Part shown: positions 53,501 to 64,000 of the stretch, in pieces | Numbering within the stretch: the stretch's first letter is position 1 | Layout: every line of letters begins with the position of its first letter | Assembly (NCBI RefSeq): GCF_963855985.1 | Contig: NC_087099.1 | Location: forward strand, 9,454,001 to 9,518,000 | Source: Ostrinia nubilalis | Lineage: Eukaryota > Arthropoda > Insecta > Lepidoptera > Crambidae | DNA: 64,000 nucleotides | Direction: 5' to 3' | Notes under the pieces: model-generated | Databases searched by the model: none | Told to the model about the DNA's origin: nothing | Seen by the model: only the letters and a program-made list of their open reading frames with translations | Program-made: the position numbers and the translations under genes

Positions 53501-54918
53501 AAGGTTTTATTAGGTTTTAAACTGTTTATGAGAAAATTAATGGATTACCATTTACATCAGGTACCTTCTCTTCTGTATTCATTCTGGTGGCATTCATTTC
53601 TTCTTCCATTTGATCTTCATCATCCTGTAAATTATATTACTTTACAATACCAAATAAAATAAAATAAAAAATGGTGTTGAAAAAGTTTATTAGGCACTTA
53701 CTGAATTCTTTTTATTGGTGTCACTATTTATATCAATGTGAAACCAAGTCTGCAGTACTTGTATCAATAAGACATGCCCTTGCTTGGCCAAATAGCTTTT
53801 GAGCATGTTGAGAGCATCTTGAGACAGGTAAATATCGTATTTGCATGATCTGAAATAGGTTATACAATAGGCTAGATGACAAAATTTCAATTATTTGTCC
53901 GTCAGACAGATAATTAGAAAATACTGGACTCATATTTTTTATTTTCTTTCATAATTAAATAATAACAGTCCTATGTCAGTAAATAGAATTTCGATTTCAT
54001 TACCCACTCATCATCCCTAAGGACAATTTGACATTTAAATATGTACTACAATACATACCTAAATGCAGCAATAGAAGGCCTTGTTTCTACTTCTTGTAAA
54101 GTGTAAATGGAACCAATATCATCGAGTATTTGATTCATGAAATCTTTCTCAGGCGTTTCATTATCAATTGTGCCATTTTGCAACGAATTGAACAGTTGTT
54201 CTAAACTGTTGGGCCGATATAAAGCAGAGGGAAGGTTGCCATCTATTGGTTGGTGGTAGGAGAGGTCTTTTTGGGGCAATGAGGCTGAGTGCCTTTTGAG
54301 GAACATTTGTGCCTGTCCTCCATGGCCTCCTCTCAGCATCTCAAGGTAGAGATGGCAGAGCAACGGACATAGTAAGCCAAGTAATTCATTTTTAACTTTC
54401 TCAACATTTATCTCTTTGATGAAGTTTACTAATCTGTAAACAGATAAAGCATAAAATAAACAATACAATATACAAATGCTAAGGTAGTTTAAATGTTCTG
54501 CACTTTTTTTCTAAGAAATAAAAATAATGTGTGTGAACAAAAATAACACACTGTTGAAACAATGCCCAATATTAATGAAATTCAATAATAACTGACATAT
54601 CAAGTAAAAACTCACTTTGTGTACTGAACATCATACTGGCCAGGATCACTATTGATGCAAGAGAACAAGATGGAATTTGCTCTGCTGGATTCACACTGTA
54701 CTATTGTGGCGACTGCCATTTGTTCAGCGCTTCTATTCAATGAATTATTGCTACTAAACAAATCGAGGTCCTAAAAATCAGATAATTTTATAAAAGAGCG
54801 AAAAGTAAACAATAAAATGCAGATGTAAAAAAATACTTACCGGGTAATTTCGACGTTCAAGGTATGAAGTAACTGCAGCTTTGACTGCATCATTTCGAGT
54901 CTTTTTTATCAAAGACAT
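50525..54918 (-). CDS. TAF5L: TAF5L / PAF65-beta (Drosophila wda-like) SAGA subunit
   Basis: Twelve exons with consistent phases, 654 residues: 54841-54918, 54616-54770, 54059-54433, 53702-53849, 53549-53624, 53293-53431, 53030-53209, 52328-52480, 52063-52210, 51633-51801, 51137-51368 and 50525-50636. The N-terminus has a LisH-like start (AAVTSYLERRNY) and the TAF5 NTD2 alpha-helical domain (QYDVQYTKLVNFI; YLSQDALNMLKSYL). Seven WD40 repeats follow, for example EIRIWDL, MRAWRLF, GSHDRTAKLWSLDRTFPVR, GGADRSVRLW and KIKIWDLG. The SAEQMAVATIVQCESSRAN block resembles TAF5L rather than TFIID TAF5. From the family, it is a structural subunit of the SAGA histone acetyltransferase complex in the nucleus. 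Human TAF5L is 589 residues. Three Harbinger-type MITEs lie in introns 7 and 11. Confidence 0.9.
50774..50977. mobile_element. Harbinger-type MITE in TAF5L intron 11
   Basis: Inverted ends GGCCCAGAACAGACGGTGAA and its complement, with TAA on both sides (50771-50773 and 50978-50980). Subterminal GCAACGAAACTGCAACT is also mirrored. Confidence 0.88.
52613..52781. mobile_element. Harbinger-type MITE in TAF5L intron 7 (left)
   Basis: Imperfect inverted ends GGCCCGGTTTCACCAAGG and CCTTGGTGGAAATCGGGCC. Flanks are TGA and TAA, an imperfect 3-bp duplication. Confidence 0.75.
52841..53010. mobile_element. Harbinger-type MITE in TAF5L intron 7 (right)
   Basis: Inverted ends GGCCCCTCTCCCACGG and CCGTGGGCGAGGGCCC, with TAA on both sides (52838-52840 and 53011-53013). 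The right edge lies 20 bp into the intron from the donor of exon 7. Confidence 0.87.
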
Positions 54919-55572
54919 TGATTTGAAGAAATCAATAGTTTTATTATATTGGATCTCACTTTTTTACCTTTTCTTGTCCCTCAGAAAAATATAATGCAAA
55001 AAATATTTTTGCTTTTGCTCAATAAATTTGACAGTTGACACTGACAGTTCATATTTTTATAGTTCCTTTTGCAGGATATGGCAAAGGCATTTTGCCATAC
55101 AGCCAAATCTTCATTACCCGACTGTGCCAGACGGAGGGTTATGTTTTTTTTATTTCATCCTTTCGTCATTCATTTTTACACAAAAACCCCTTAAATTTTG
55201 GACTAAATAAAAAAAGTCTTTCTCTTTCTTCTAACCTGTCGCAGCACAAGTTTGGCGAACTCACTCATAATAATTCGATCTATACTTTTAATTTAAATAA
55301 TAATTAAAAGTATAAATTGTTGACCACCAGGATAGTAAAATAATTGATGAGCAAAACAGGCTATTTAATAATAAAACTTCAGGTAACTTACAAATATTAA
55401 CCTACCTGTACCTAACTTCGTAACTTCAATGTACCTGGATTTCCGATACTTACTTACAGAAAGAGCTTACAATAATAATTTGATCTCCAGGAATGAAGGA
55501 CTGATCCCAAAATTACCATAATTTCTCATGATTTTAAATGGTTTATTTTATTAATAAGCCCCTACCTATATA

Positions 55573-56960
55573 GTCCAGTCAATGAATGCTTTAACGACGG
55601 TGTAGGTAGAGAGAAATCCGTGGAACACAATTTCTGACCTCGGGACTTTATTTAGATTGGTTAGGAGGTGAACGTAGCAAAAGTCCCCGCCCTTAGCCCT
55701 TAAGCCGGCGGGGAGAGGGGGGTTTAAAGGTACCACTTTTCGGTTTTTCGCTTAATCCTCGGAAACTATGCGTCCTAGTGACATGACTACTATGAACCAA
55801 AAAAAGCTTATTCAATTTGCTACAGGTGAGATAGTCAAGTTTTTCTATATCTTGTATAGTTTTCGCGGCATCTGCTCTAGAAAGTCTGTAATATTGGAAA
55901 TTTTATTTTTGTCTTACATGTTCCCATCAGGAGAAAATCGACTAAATGAACATTGAGCTAATATTCTACACCTGCGGGAGCATGTTAAGCCTAGTTCCAG
56001 GGAGGGGACTGCACCGTGCGTATATTTAGACGAACCACTTGGAGCCACTTTTGACTCCTCATCACTCTAAAAGTACTGTTCATTAACACTTTAAATTTGG
56101 CTCATGTGTTGAGACTTGCATGATAAACATCAGCTTCAAATTTCATAAATATACCTCAAACGGTTTTTTAGGTATTGACGTTCAAAAATCGACGTTTAGG
56201 ACACTAAAACTATCTATCACCTGTGAAATGTTAAAATTTACTGGTTTTTTATTTGTTCCTTTGTATTTACACAACTAACTATCTGGATGCCAAATTTGAA
56301 CCTTCAAGGTCATCTGGAAGTCGTTAGAATTTGGTCTTATAGGTCAGCCATGTAGATTTTTGGACGTCAATACTTAGAGAACCGTTTGAGGTATATTTAT
56401 GAAATTTGAAGCTGATGTTTATCTTGCAAGTCTCAACACATGAGCCAAATTTGAAGTGTTAATGCACAGTACTTTTTGAGTGATGAGGAGTCAAACGTGG
56501 CTCCAAGTGGTTCGTCTAAATATACGCACGGTGCAGTCCCCTCCCTGGAACTAGGCTTAACATGCTCCCTCAGGTCTAGAATATTAGCTCAATGTTCATT
56601 TAGTCGATTTTCTCCTGATGGGAACATGTAAGACAAAAATAAAATTTCCAATATTACAGACCTTCTAGAGCAGATGCCGCGAAAACTATACAAGATATAG
56701 AAAAATGTGACTATCTCACCTGTAGCAAATTGAATAAGCTTTTTTTGGTTCATAGTAGTCATGTCACTAGGACGCATAGTTTCCGAGGATTAAGCGAAAA
56801 ACCGAAAAGTGGTACCTTTAAACCCCCCTCTTCCCGCCGGCTCAAGGGCTAAGGGCGGGGACTTTTGCTATGTTCACCTCCTAACTAGTCTAAATAAAGT
56901 CCTGAAGTCAGAAATTGTGTTCCACGAATTTCCATCTATAATGCTTTATTGACTGGACTA
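55573..56960. mobile_element. 1.39-kb foldback element
   Basis: Arms of roughly 550-560 bp (about 55573-56130 and 56400-56960) are near-identical reverse complements around a loop of about 250 bp. Outer ends read TAGTCCAGTCAAT and ATTGACTGGACTA. The same 62-codon open frame appears on the plus strand of the left arm (55768-55956) and the minus strand of the right arm (56589-56777) because of this symmetry; I do not think it is a gene. TA or ATA may be the duplicated target. Confidence 0.85.
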
Positions 56961-57407
56961 ATAAGAGCCATCCATTTAAGTAAGTAAGAGATGTCTCTAT
57001 TTGAACCATTTCAAGCTATGATTTCAAGGGCCACCCTGTATTTAATCCTTAATTTTACTGTATGTAGGAATTTTACATGAACAGCCGCAGAGTATCATTT
57101 AATTGGAAAAAAAAAATACAAAAAGGATGGCACACAGTATTTTTGTGCCGTGTAGTCTCCTAGGTAAATAAATAAGTATAGTCCATTATCTTTATCTGTG
57201 AAGCTGTGAAGTAATAGCGTGGTTTGATGATAAAAATGTTGATGAGATATAATGATAGTTTATCTACACTTCTGATTGAGTAAAATAATAAAATCTCAAA
57301 ATTACACTATTCCTATGTGAAAAAGTTAATATCTACAATAAAAAACACCTAAGCTAAATTTTTATCAACGAAAAGTAAAAACCCGTGGTTCTCTCTTGAT
57401 AACCCCG

Positions 57408-57444
57408 TATAAAGTGGGTAGGACAGTCTGTTAGTGTATCATTT
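57408..57444 (+). promoter_or_regulatory. TATA box and initiator of the cyclase gene
   Basis: TATAAAG (57408-57414) lies 33 bp before the A of TCATTT (57439-57444), a match to the insect initiator TCAKTY. This predicts transcription from about 57441 and an 85-base 5' UTR. Confidence 0.55.
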
Positions 57445-57525
57445 CACTAACAAGGAAGGACGTTAATTTCTGAGTTTGATAAACCGATCGGCGCAGTGCT
57501 AGCAGGCCTAGCAGTCCCATCCGAG

Positions 57526-60500
57526 ATGTCTTTAACAGCGCTCGTATTGTTCGCGGTTTGCCTGACAGCCACAGCGGAGAATCGCAATGCTCTAAACGAA
57601 ATTATATTCAGCGGCGATTTCGAATTTATTGATCTGACACATCCGTTTGATAATCAAACTATTTACTGGCCTGGGGTTCAAAATTTTGTGTTCACTCGGA
57701 AGATAGCAAACTTGGAACCCGACGGATCATGGTATGGAAATAGATTAATTGCCTTTTCTAATATGCACTAATACAAGTAATCTATACTAACATTATAAAT
57801 GCGAAAGTAGCTCTGTCTGTCTGTCTTGCTTTCACGCCTAAACCACTGAACCGATTTTGATGAAACTTGGCATAGAGATAGTTTGAGTCCCGGGAAAGGA
57901 CATAGGATTTGTAGTTTTTATCCTAGTTTTTGAAACAGGGACGCGCGCGATAGTTTTTCTGTGACAGACAAAATTCCACGCGGGCGAAGCCGCGGGCGGA
58001 AAGCTAGTACCTAATAACTAAGTAATTACTAATATATTGTTGACACAACAATAAATGCATCGTTCAGCGATAACTTATCTAGAGGTCCCGGAATAACACA
58101 GTTAACTTATTTACAATGTGGACTAGCAACCTACCTACGTAAATAATATTACAATTAAGAAAGAAAGAAACAATTATTGCTATGTACATCGCAATGGGAC
58201 CTTAGCATAAATGGCCGTGGCCCACGGTGAGGAAGGCCACGACGCTGGTTTTCAGTGTGCCCCATGCCGAGTGGGAGTCACGGACGCTAGCTAATTAGTA
58301 CAAATATGTAGCCAAATTAGAATAGATACTAGAAAAAAAAATAAGAATAGGAGGTACAACATGTTTTACCGTACTTGCTTTATAAATATTATATACTTAC
58401 CGAAATAGGTAGGTAGGTAACTTTTTTTAATAGATAGGTACAAAAAAAATAGAAACAGAAAATATTTAAACTGCATAATTTCGATAAGCGGCCTAATCGC
58501 TATCAAGCGATCTCGTTCAGGCAACCGGGACTAAAAGACAATGAAATAAGGTTTTGATACTTTGGAGTAACACCACAGTAACACATTGTTATTTTAAAAT
58601 TCTTTACATCAGTGTTTTTCAACTTGTGGGTCGCGAGCGACCCCTTACTAGGGGCTACAACATCCTTGTATCTTTATAAAATGCATGAAAAAAAGCGAGC
58701 GGTCAGGGGATCGCAAAATATTTATTCATATTAGGAGGGAGGTCGTGTCATGGAAAAGGTTAAAAACGCTGCTTTACATCATCGCATTGAGGTAAGCATT
58801 ACCGAATTAAATTCGTATATTTTTTAGGTATGCTGCAAACGAATTTGCTGCCGGAGAGCATGGAGGCACGCATTTGGACGCCCCTTATCATTTTTATAGA
58901 CACGGCCTGCGCGCCGGTGAACTGCCATTGGATTCGCTTATCGTTCCGTGTAAGTATTTTTACTTTTTACCATTAAAAATAATAGACGCCTGAATTAAGA
59001 TTACGACAAGTCTTAGTATACGTAAGTATTTTATAGTAGGTAGGTATACAGCGACGATGACGCTTAAATGTATTGTAAATATTGTAATACCTATTTAATA
59101 TTTGTATTTTCATATTGAAATAAAAACGTTACTACCTACATAAAATTCGACTCTGGCTATAAGGATTGGTCTTTACCAACATAACTCAACTCAATAGGCA
59201 TACAAAATACAGCTGTTGTAATAATGCTTAATATTATGTAAAATCATTAACGTTTTTGCATTTTTAACGTTATGTTGTTACCACCATCGAACTGAATGAA
59301 AATTGGGTTGTCGCATCTAATTTTTTTTAATAACTTGAAAAAAATCCTAATGCCTATGGTAGGGAATCGAACCAATGACCCTTCGCTTGCCGGGCGATTA
59401 CAAGTTAATTTTAAAAATTTAATTACGTGGGTAATTACAATTTTAGTTTGTTATTTTCAGTGATTATAGTCGATATAAGCAGTCGGGTAAATGACGATCC
59501 AAATTTTGTTCTATACAAAATACATTTGGATTATATGCTCAATGCAGAACAAAAATGTATAATCATTTTCAAATTCGGATGGAGTAAATTTTACAATGAT
59601 AAACAGAAATACCTTGGGATGACTGACAGTGGAAAACTGAATTTTCCGGGTAAGTTACACATAACAATAAAAAAATCACTACAATACCTCACATTTCCTT
59701 GCATGGAAAATTGTACTTTTATTCAATAAGCTAATAAAAATAAATAGGTCGCGCAGCGAAAGTTGAGACGAACACATTATTCAAACTGATGAATAAAATG
59801 GCTTATTTGAATACACACCTCTGTCACACACAACACATTCAAGTTCAAATTTCGAATACACTAGCTACCTCGCTCTTGCTAAATGAGTGTAAGTGAGACA
59901 GAAAGCACTTGTCAGTCCGACTGCGATTTCAACGTAGTAATACAAATATTTGCTTGTGTTGTGGCGGTTGTCTCAACTCTCGTTGCGCGACCTATAATTT
60001 CGGTAATTTCGATGGGTGTGCAAACTATCGAAAAAGATAGTTCAAGCGTGGCACTCGCTTAGTTAAGCTCTAAATATATTTTTTTATTACAGGTTTGAGT
60101 GAGGAAATAGCAACGTGGATAACGACCTCATATAAGAAGGTTGTTGGCATCGGTGTAGATGTCGCTTCAGTAGACCCTGGCTCAAGCCAAGATTATCCAG
60201 TACACAAAGTAGCTTCTAGTGCTGGGTTGTACAACATTGAAAATGTCAATCTAAGTAGGGATATACCCGGTAAGTATTTATAACCGACTATGAAAAAAGG
60301 AGTAACCTTCGTTGTTAATTCGACTTCACTTGTTACTTGGCTAAAAATAATTTGTGTTAAGATTGCTGAGCTGATAATATTCTACCACTTAACATCTGTA
60401 ATATGTAAACAAAAGTTAGGGCAACATTTCAGGGGTCTTAAAGAAAATGTTAATTTAATTATCTTAAACATTTATTTATATGTAAATTAGTTTTTACTGT

Positions 60501-60633
60501 CTGAAATTCTAAATAATCTTTATTTTATTCTTTTTCAGAATATGGTTGCACTGCCATAGTGTTGCCAATGAAAATAAGACAGGGAACTGGAGCACCAGTA
60601 CGATTTGTAGCCATTTGCCCCAAGAAACATTAA
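57526..60633 (+). CDS. Secreted cyclase-family hydrolase (kynurenine formamidase / isatin hydrolase-like)
   Basis: Five exons with consistent phases, 262 residues: 57526-57731, 58828-58949, 59461-59649, 60093-60269 and 60539-60633. The start is the first ATG after the predicted initiator. A hydrophobic N-terminus (MSLTALVLFAVCLTATA) is a likely signal peptide, so the enzyme should be secreted or enter the ER. The cyclase-fold signatures are present: IDLTHPF (35-41) and the metal-binding HGGTHLDAPYH (80-90). IGVDVASVDPGSS, typical of the same fold, follows later. Family members hydrolyse formyl-kynurenine, isatin or related cyclic amides with Mn or Zn. The substrate here cannot be told from sequence. 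Length is normal for the family. It converges with the Tudor gene. Confidence 0.87.
57781..58007 (+). mobile_element. Helitron-like non-autonomous element in cyclase intron 1
   Basis: Begins TC after an A and ends CTAG before a T, with a GC-rich hairpin (CGCGGGCGAAGCCGCG) shortly before the 3' end, as in Helitrons. It contains the common lepidopteran block AACCACTGAACCGATTTTGA. Confidence 0.65.
59747..59992. mobile_element. MITE in cyclase intron 3
   Basis: Inverted ends GGTCGCGCAGCGAAAGTTGA and its diverged complement, with TA on both sides (59745-59746 and 59993-59994). Confidence 0.8.
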
Positions 60634-60852
60634 TTTGCTTCGATTAGTATGATTGAATTTATAAGAAATCTATGCGTAGTAAAGAAAACCAATGAATAGA
60701 TTCGTTTTTTTAATGTTTATACCATTAATATAAGCTTATTTGAATAAGACCCGCATAACGAGACGAGTATTGACTACGTACGTCTAATATAATCAAACTT
60801 AACATAGTTACTTATAAAAGAAAAAATATTTTGAAAACATTTGAGACAACAC

Positions 60853-63800
60853 TTAGGCGTCTGAATTAACAATATCAGACTTTAGAAAAACGCCTTTACT
60901 GATAAGGCTTTCGTATACCAATTCCTTGGCGTCATTTCTTAGCTCAACAATTGGGTATGGATCAATGTAGTTGATCACTTTAGCAGTGAAAGGGCCTTTT
61001 TCTAAAAATGTATTGGCGAACTCCTTTGATATGAAATCTATTTCTAAGTCTTGATTAAGTTCAACACCATGTATCTTTACTTGTATAGAAGCGGGCGGAA
61101 GGTGAGAAAAATCATCTGTTATTTCTCTAGCATCAGCTAAAGAAATTATTTCAATATTTCCGTAATCCACATAACGAACTTTGATTAGGTTTTTCTCTTC
61201 ACTGTGTTGTAAGATGGACGCCCTATACCACTGGGCATCTTCATGGAACAGAGCAACGCAAGCTTTATTTTCAAATATGCCGTTCAACGGACTCATATTT
61301 TCACCTTGCTCTTGCAATTTACGAAACATCTCTTCATATATTAGATTAGTTTCATCGTCGTGCATAATATTAAGTTCCATTGTTTTGGTATCGTTAATAA
61401 TAGTAACGTTGCACAGAAATTCAGTTTTATCGAATTTCGGGTATGTTGTAAATTTTTCTTCTATTTCATCTTCGTCGTCGTCATCATCGAGCAATTTATT
61501 CCAGTCTTTCCCTCGCATAGCTCTCACATCGATGGAATCTGCCGATGTCGACATCGGGCCCGTTTCAGTCGATTCCTCAACAATATAATCAGGGCCAGAA
61601 TCAGATTCGATTGCTTCTTCAGCGAGTTTATCAACGGTTGGAGGCGCGTACTTTCTTACACAAGCCTTACTACCGTCAGTGTACACAGCCATTTCAAATT
61701 CCACCAAGTGGTCGTTTAGCCACAACTTATCATATTTCAGTTCTATTGGTGTCACATCGCCGTCAGTTTCACCGGATACTTTAATAAGGCATTTCTTTTC
61801 GACCATAAATTTGTGAATATAGTCTAAAATTTGTCTGTTCCAGTGGTCGTCCACTGGTTTGATCCGGCTCAAGACACATTTGTGGGCTTGTATAGGTATT
61901 TGGTACAGCGCAATGCTCTTGCGTAAATCCTCATAAGAACAAGTTTCTTCATTACCATAATCGATATACTGAACAACACAACTGGATATGTCATCACAGA
62001 CCTCGAGAATTCGTCCTCTGTAAAAACGTTTATCTAGATAGTATAATGCGACGCAAGGTTCACCAACGGACCACTTGACAAATTTAGCTCTAGGGTCGGG
62101 GTTCTTGAAACGGATGTCTAATGCTTTACGAATCAAATCCAAGGTATCTTGCTGACACACATCGTGGAGGTATATTACTCCGTCATTGTCTATGTACCTG
62201 TAAATAAAAATTAGGAGTTCTAAGAGCGCTTTCACATTAAGGCGTTAGTAGCGCGACAGCAGCGTTTTTGTAATGTGAAGGGAGGCACCAGCAGCTGTCA
62301 CATAGTATGAAATTTTCGGCAGCGCGTGTGTAGCGCTGCTAAATCGCCTAAATATGAAAGCGCTCTAAATGTTACCAGGTACTTTCATAAGTAAATCTAC
62401 ATGCAGGCTTTAACAATAATAAATACATATTCTTGGACATTATACAATGCGTCATACAGTCCCAAACTAAACAGAGCTTGTACAATGGGTAATTAGGTAA
62501 CCAATCAGATAATAATGGAAATATACTTTATACTTTTTTTTTAATTTATACATCTTATACACAGAAAACACCCAAATCGATATCGGGGATCAAACCCGAA
62601 AATACAACTCTTATAATAACAGTAGACAAACTTACGTAGGCATTCCTGTGAACTCTTTGTTAGGCAGTTTTTCTGCTGGCAGCCAATCAGAAATGAACAC
62701 CGTGTCTGCATTCTTCAAGAATTCATTCATTTCATCAGTAACCTCATCAAGTACATTTGGTGATGGGGTATCGCTAACAGACTCACTGTCATCTTTTAGA
62801 AGTGGTTTTATGGGCATGGATTCCAACTGAAGCCATTCATTTACTGATCCTGTTATATTTAGAAATGATAACATTTCATCATCACTGCCTAGATTCTCAG
62901 GAGAAGTGACCTGTAAAATAAAATATGTTATATTGTGAATATGTAAAATATGTTATATTATGACCTGTAAAATAAAGTATATGTCCAATAAAGCGTTTAT
63001 TTCAATATATCTAATGAAAATATTGATCAAAAACTTTACCTCCTGAACTTTATCTGGTATCCCCAAACCTTGTTCGATGATTTTCTTGTTCAAACACCGC
63101 CATTCGGATTTATTAGGCTCCAAAGCGCCGCCTTGAGTGGTGTGATACACCCAGATTTCGATGGGCATGCTTTTGTTTTTGAATGAGCCCAATTTGGTGA
63201 TGAATATTCTCTTGTAGGCATCTAGGAGTTCCTTGAGGTACTCCTTCGTGAGAGACGGCCACTCGTCGCCCACTGCTGGGATGACGCCGCACAGGTGGCA
63301 CTTGATAGCGGCGTCGCCTACCGCCGCGAATTCATTCGGCAACTCCTTCAAGCTGGCGGTCGGCACCATCTCAATACACGCGAAATCCGAGTAAAATATC
63401 TTCGCATTGTCCTTTTCAAATTCGACTATGACGGCGCGCCGCCACGTCTGCGATTGAGCACAAATCGTGCAGCATCTGTCGCCGACCGCCCATTCGCTTT
63501 TGCCCTGAGTTTTCGTCGTCGTATAGTACTTTTGTATTTTTTCATACAAATCGTGGAACAATTTGTTCTGATGGAGCAGCGAGATGTATAGCAACGACGG
63601 GGATTGGTAATGCAGAAGTTTGGCTTCCAGCCGGAGCGGACCCTTATCTTTTGCTTCCAAATCTTGTTCTTTTATTTTCTTTTTAGGAGAACTTTGTTTT
63701 TTCAGGATGGTCACTTCAGGTTTTGGTTTTCGGTATTGTTTCGGTGGGTCAAGAGGAGACTTGTTTGTAATGACTTGATCTTGGGCGTCATTTTTGTTGA

Positions 63801-64000
63801 ACTTGAATAATCTGAAATAAGTTATTTTTGAGTCAATATGTGAAAGAAATTAATAATACAAATGATTCTTTTAAGAATTTGTTACTTTGCGAATTAGCCT
63901 TGCTGAGAATCGGTTGGTGTTTTGAGAACTAAGTATTTTGCGAATAATTGGGATAAAGTAAATTGTGTTTTCAAAATCAAACATACCGTTTACGAAACGT
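60853..64000 (-). CDS. Multi-Tudor-domain protein, C-terminal part (runs off the window)
   Basis: The visible exons are 63987-64000 (partial), 63040-63811, 62636-62910 and 60853-62197, all in phase; the gene continues beyond the right edge. Three extended Tudor domains are visible. The first is atypical (VGDRCCTICAQSQTWRRAVI, then IFYSDFACIEMV). The second and third are canonical with complete aromatic-cage segments: VQYIDYGNEETCSYEDL and VRYVDYGNIEIISLADA. An acidic linker (LLDDDDDEDEIEE) separates the last two. Proteins with serial Tudor domains bind methylated arginines on Piwi proteins in germ granules. RNF17/Qin (TDRD4)- or TDRD1-like identity is plausible, but the N-terminus needed to decide is missing. 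It converges with the cyclase gene. Confidence 0.88.
62224..62365. mobile_element. Harbinger-type MITE near a Tudor-gene splice acceptor
   Basis: Ends GAGCGCTTTCACATTAAGGC and ...TATGAAAGCGCTC, with TAA on both sides (62221-62223 and 62366-62368). The left edge lies 26 bp upstream of the acceptor of the last exon (62197), in the zone where branch point and pyrimidine tract are expected. Confidence 0.85.

Noticed and set aside
50525..54918. Assignment to TFIID TAF5
   Set aside because: The N-terminal SAEQMA...ESSRAN segment and overall spacing match the SAGA paralogue TAF5L/wda better.
55768..56777. Identical 62-codon ORFs on opposite strands
   Set aside because: Duplicated by the foldback symmetry; no domain and no conserved start context, so more likely a by-product than a gene.
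61181..61784. Plus-strand frames of 79-135 codons
   Set aside because: Antisense of the Tudor gene, including the complement of its acidic linker.

Overview
The window looks like nuclear DNA of a moth or butterfly (Lepidoptera). It is AT-rich, its genes have short exons with GT-AG introns, and it is full of repeat types I associate with Lepidoptera: LINE 3' ends carrying the GGACAAAGGCCTCCCCCAAGG signature, a Helitron-like repeat with the AACCACTGAACCGATTTTGA block, and many short inverted-repeat elements. No sequence search was run. Gene names rest on protein motifs and on splice structures I assembled by hand and checked for frame.

The left half (1-34 kb) is almost gene-free and rich in mobile elements. 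It holds a young but internally deleted BEL/Pao LTR retrotransposon (3855-8492), an 8-bp-duplication foldback element inside a LINE fragment (8684-9173), a 5'-truncated R1-type LINE with a 14-bp target duplication (10111-11389), a region sown with a TCGGGGTAATCA motif (14.2-16.6 kb), a mariner-type element inside a hAT-type element (23070-24321), a perfect 94-bp-arm palindrome (27806-28007), a double palindrome (31613-31713) and one orphan exon-like ORF (31210-31372). At 34.2-34.8 kb lies an intact ORF derived from a copia-type gag-protease.

The right half (35.9-64 kb) holds six recognisable genes. MTRES1 (+) and MCM9 (-) converge with about 115 bp between their stop codons. POLD3 (+, no intron) and TAF5L (-) converge 354 bp apart. 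A cyclase-family secreted enzyme (+) and a multi-Tudor protein (-, running off the right edge) converge 219 bp apart. A possible two-exon small membrane-protein gene (47164-47787) is weaker. Two genes act in DNA replication and repair (MCM9 helicase, POLD3 polymerase subunit), one in SAGA chromatin acetylation (TAF5L), one in mitochondrial RNA or ribosome biology (MTRES1), and one probably in the piRNA or germ-granule pathway (Tudor). I see no operon-like logic, only tight convergent packing.

The most striking features are: repeated SQISIFES motifs in the MCM9 tail; several unrelated mobile elements lodged within about 8-40 nt of splice sites in four of the genes; a four-copy TA-targeting MITE family; and a 1.25-kb terminal-inverted-repeat element with a 4-bp ACAC target duplication that I cannot assign to a superfamily.
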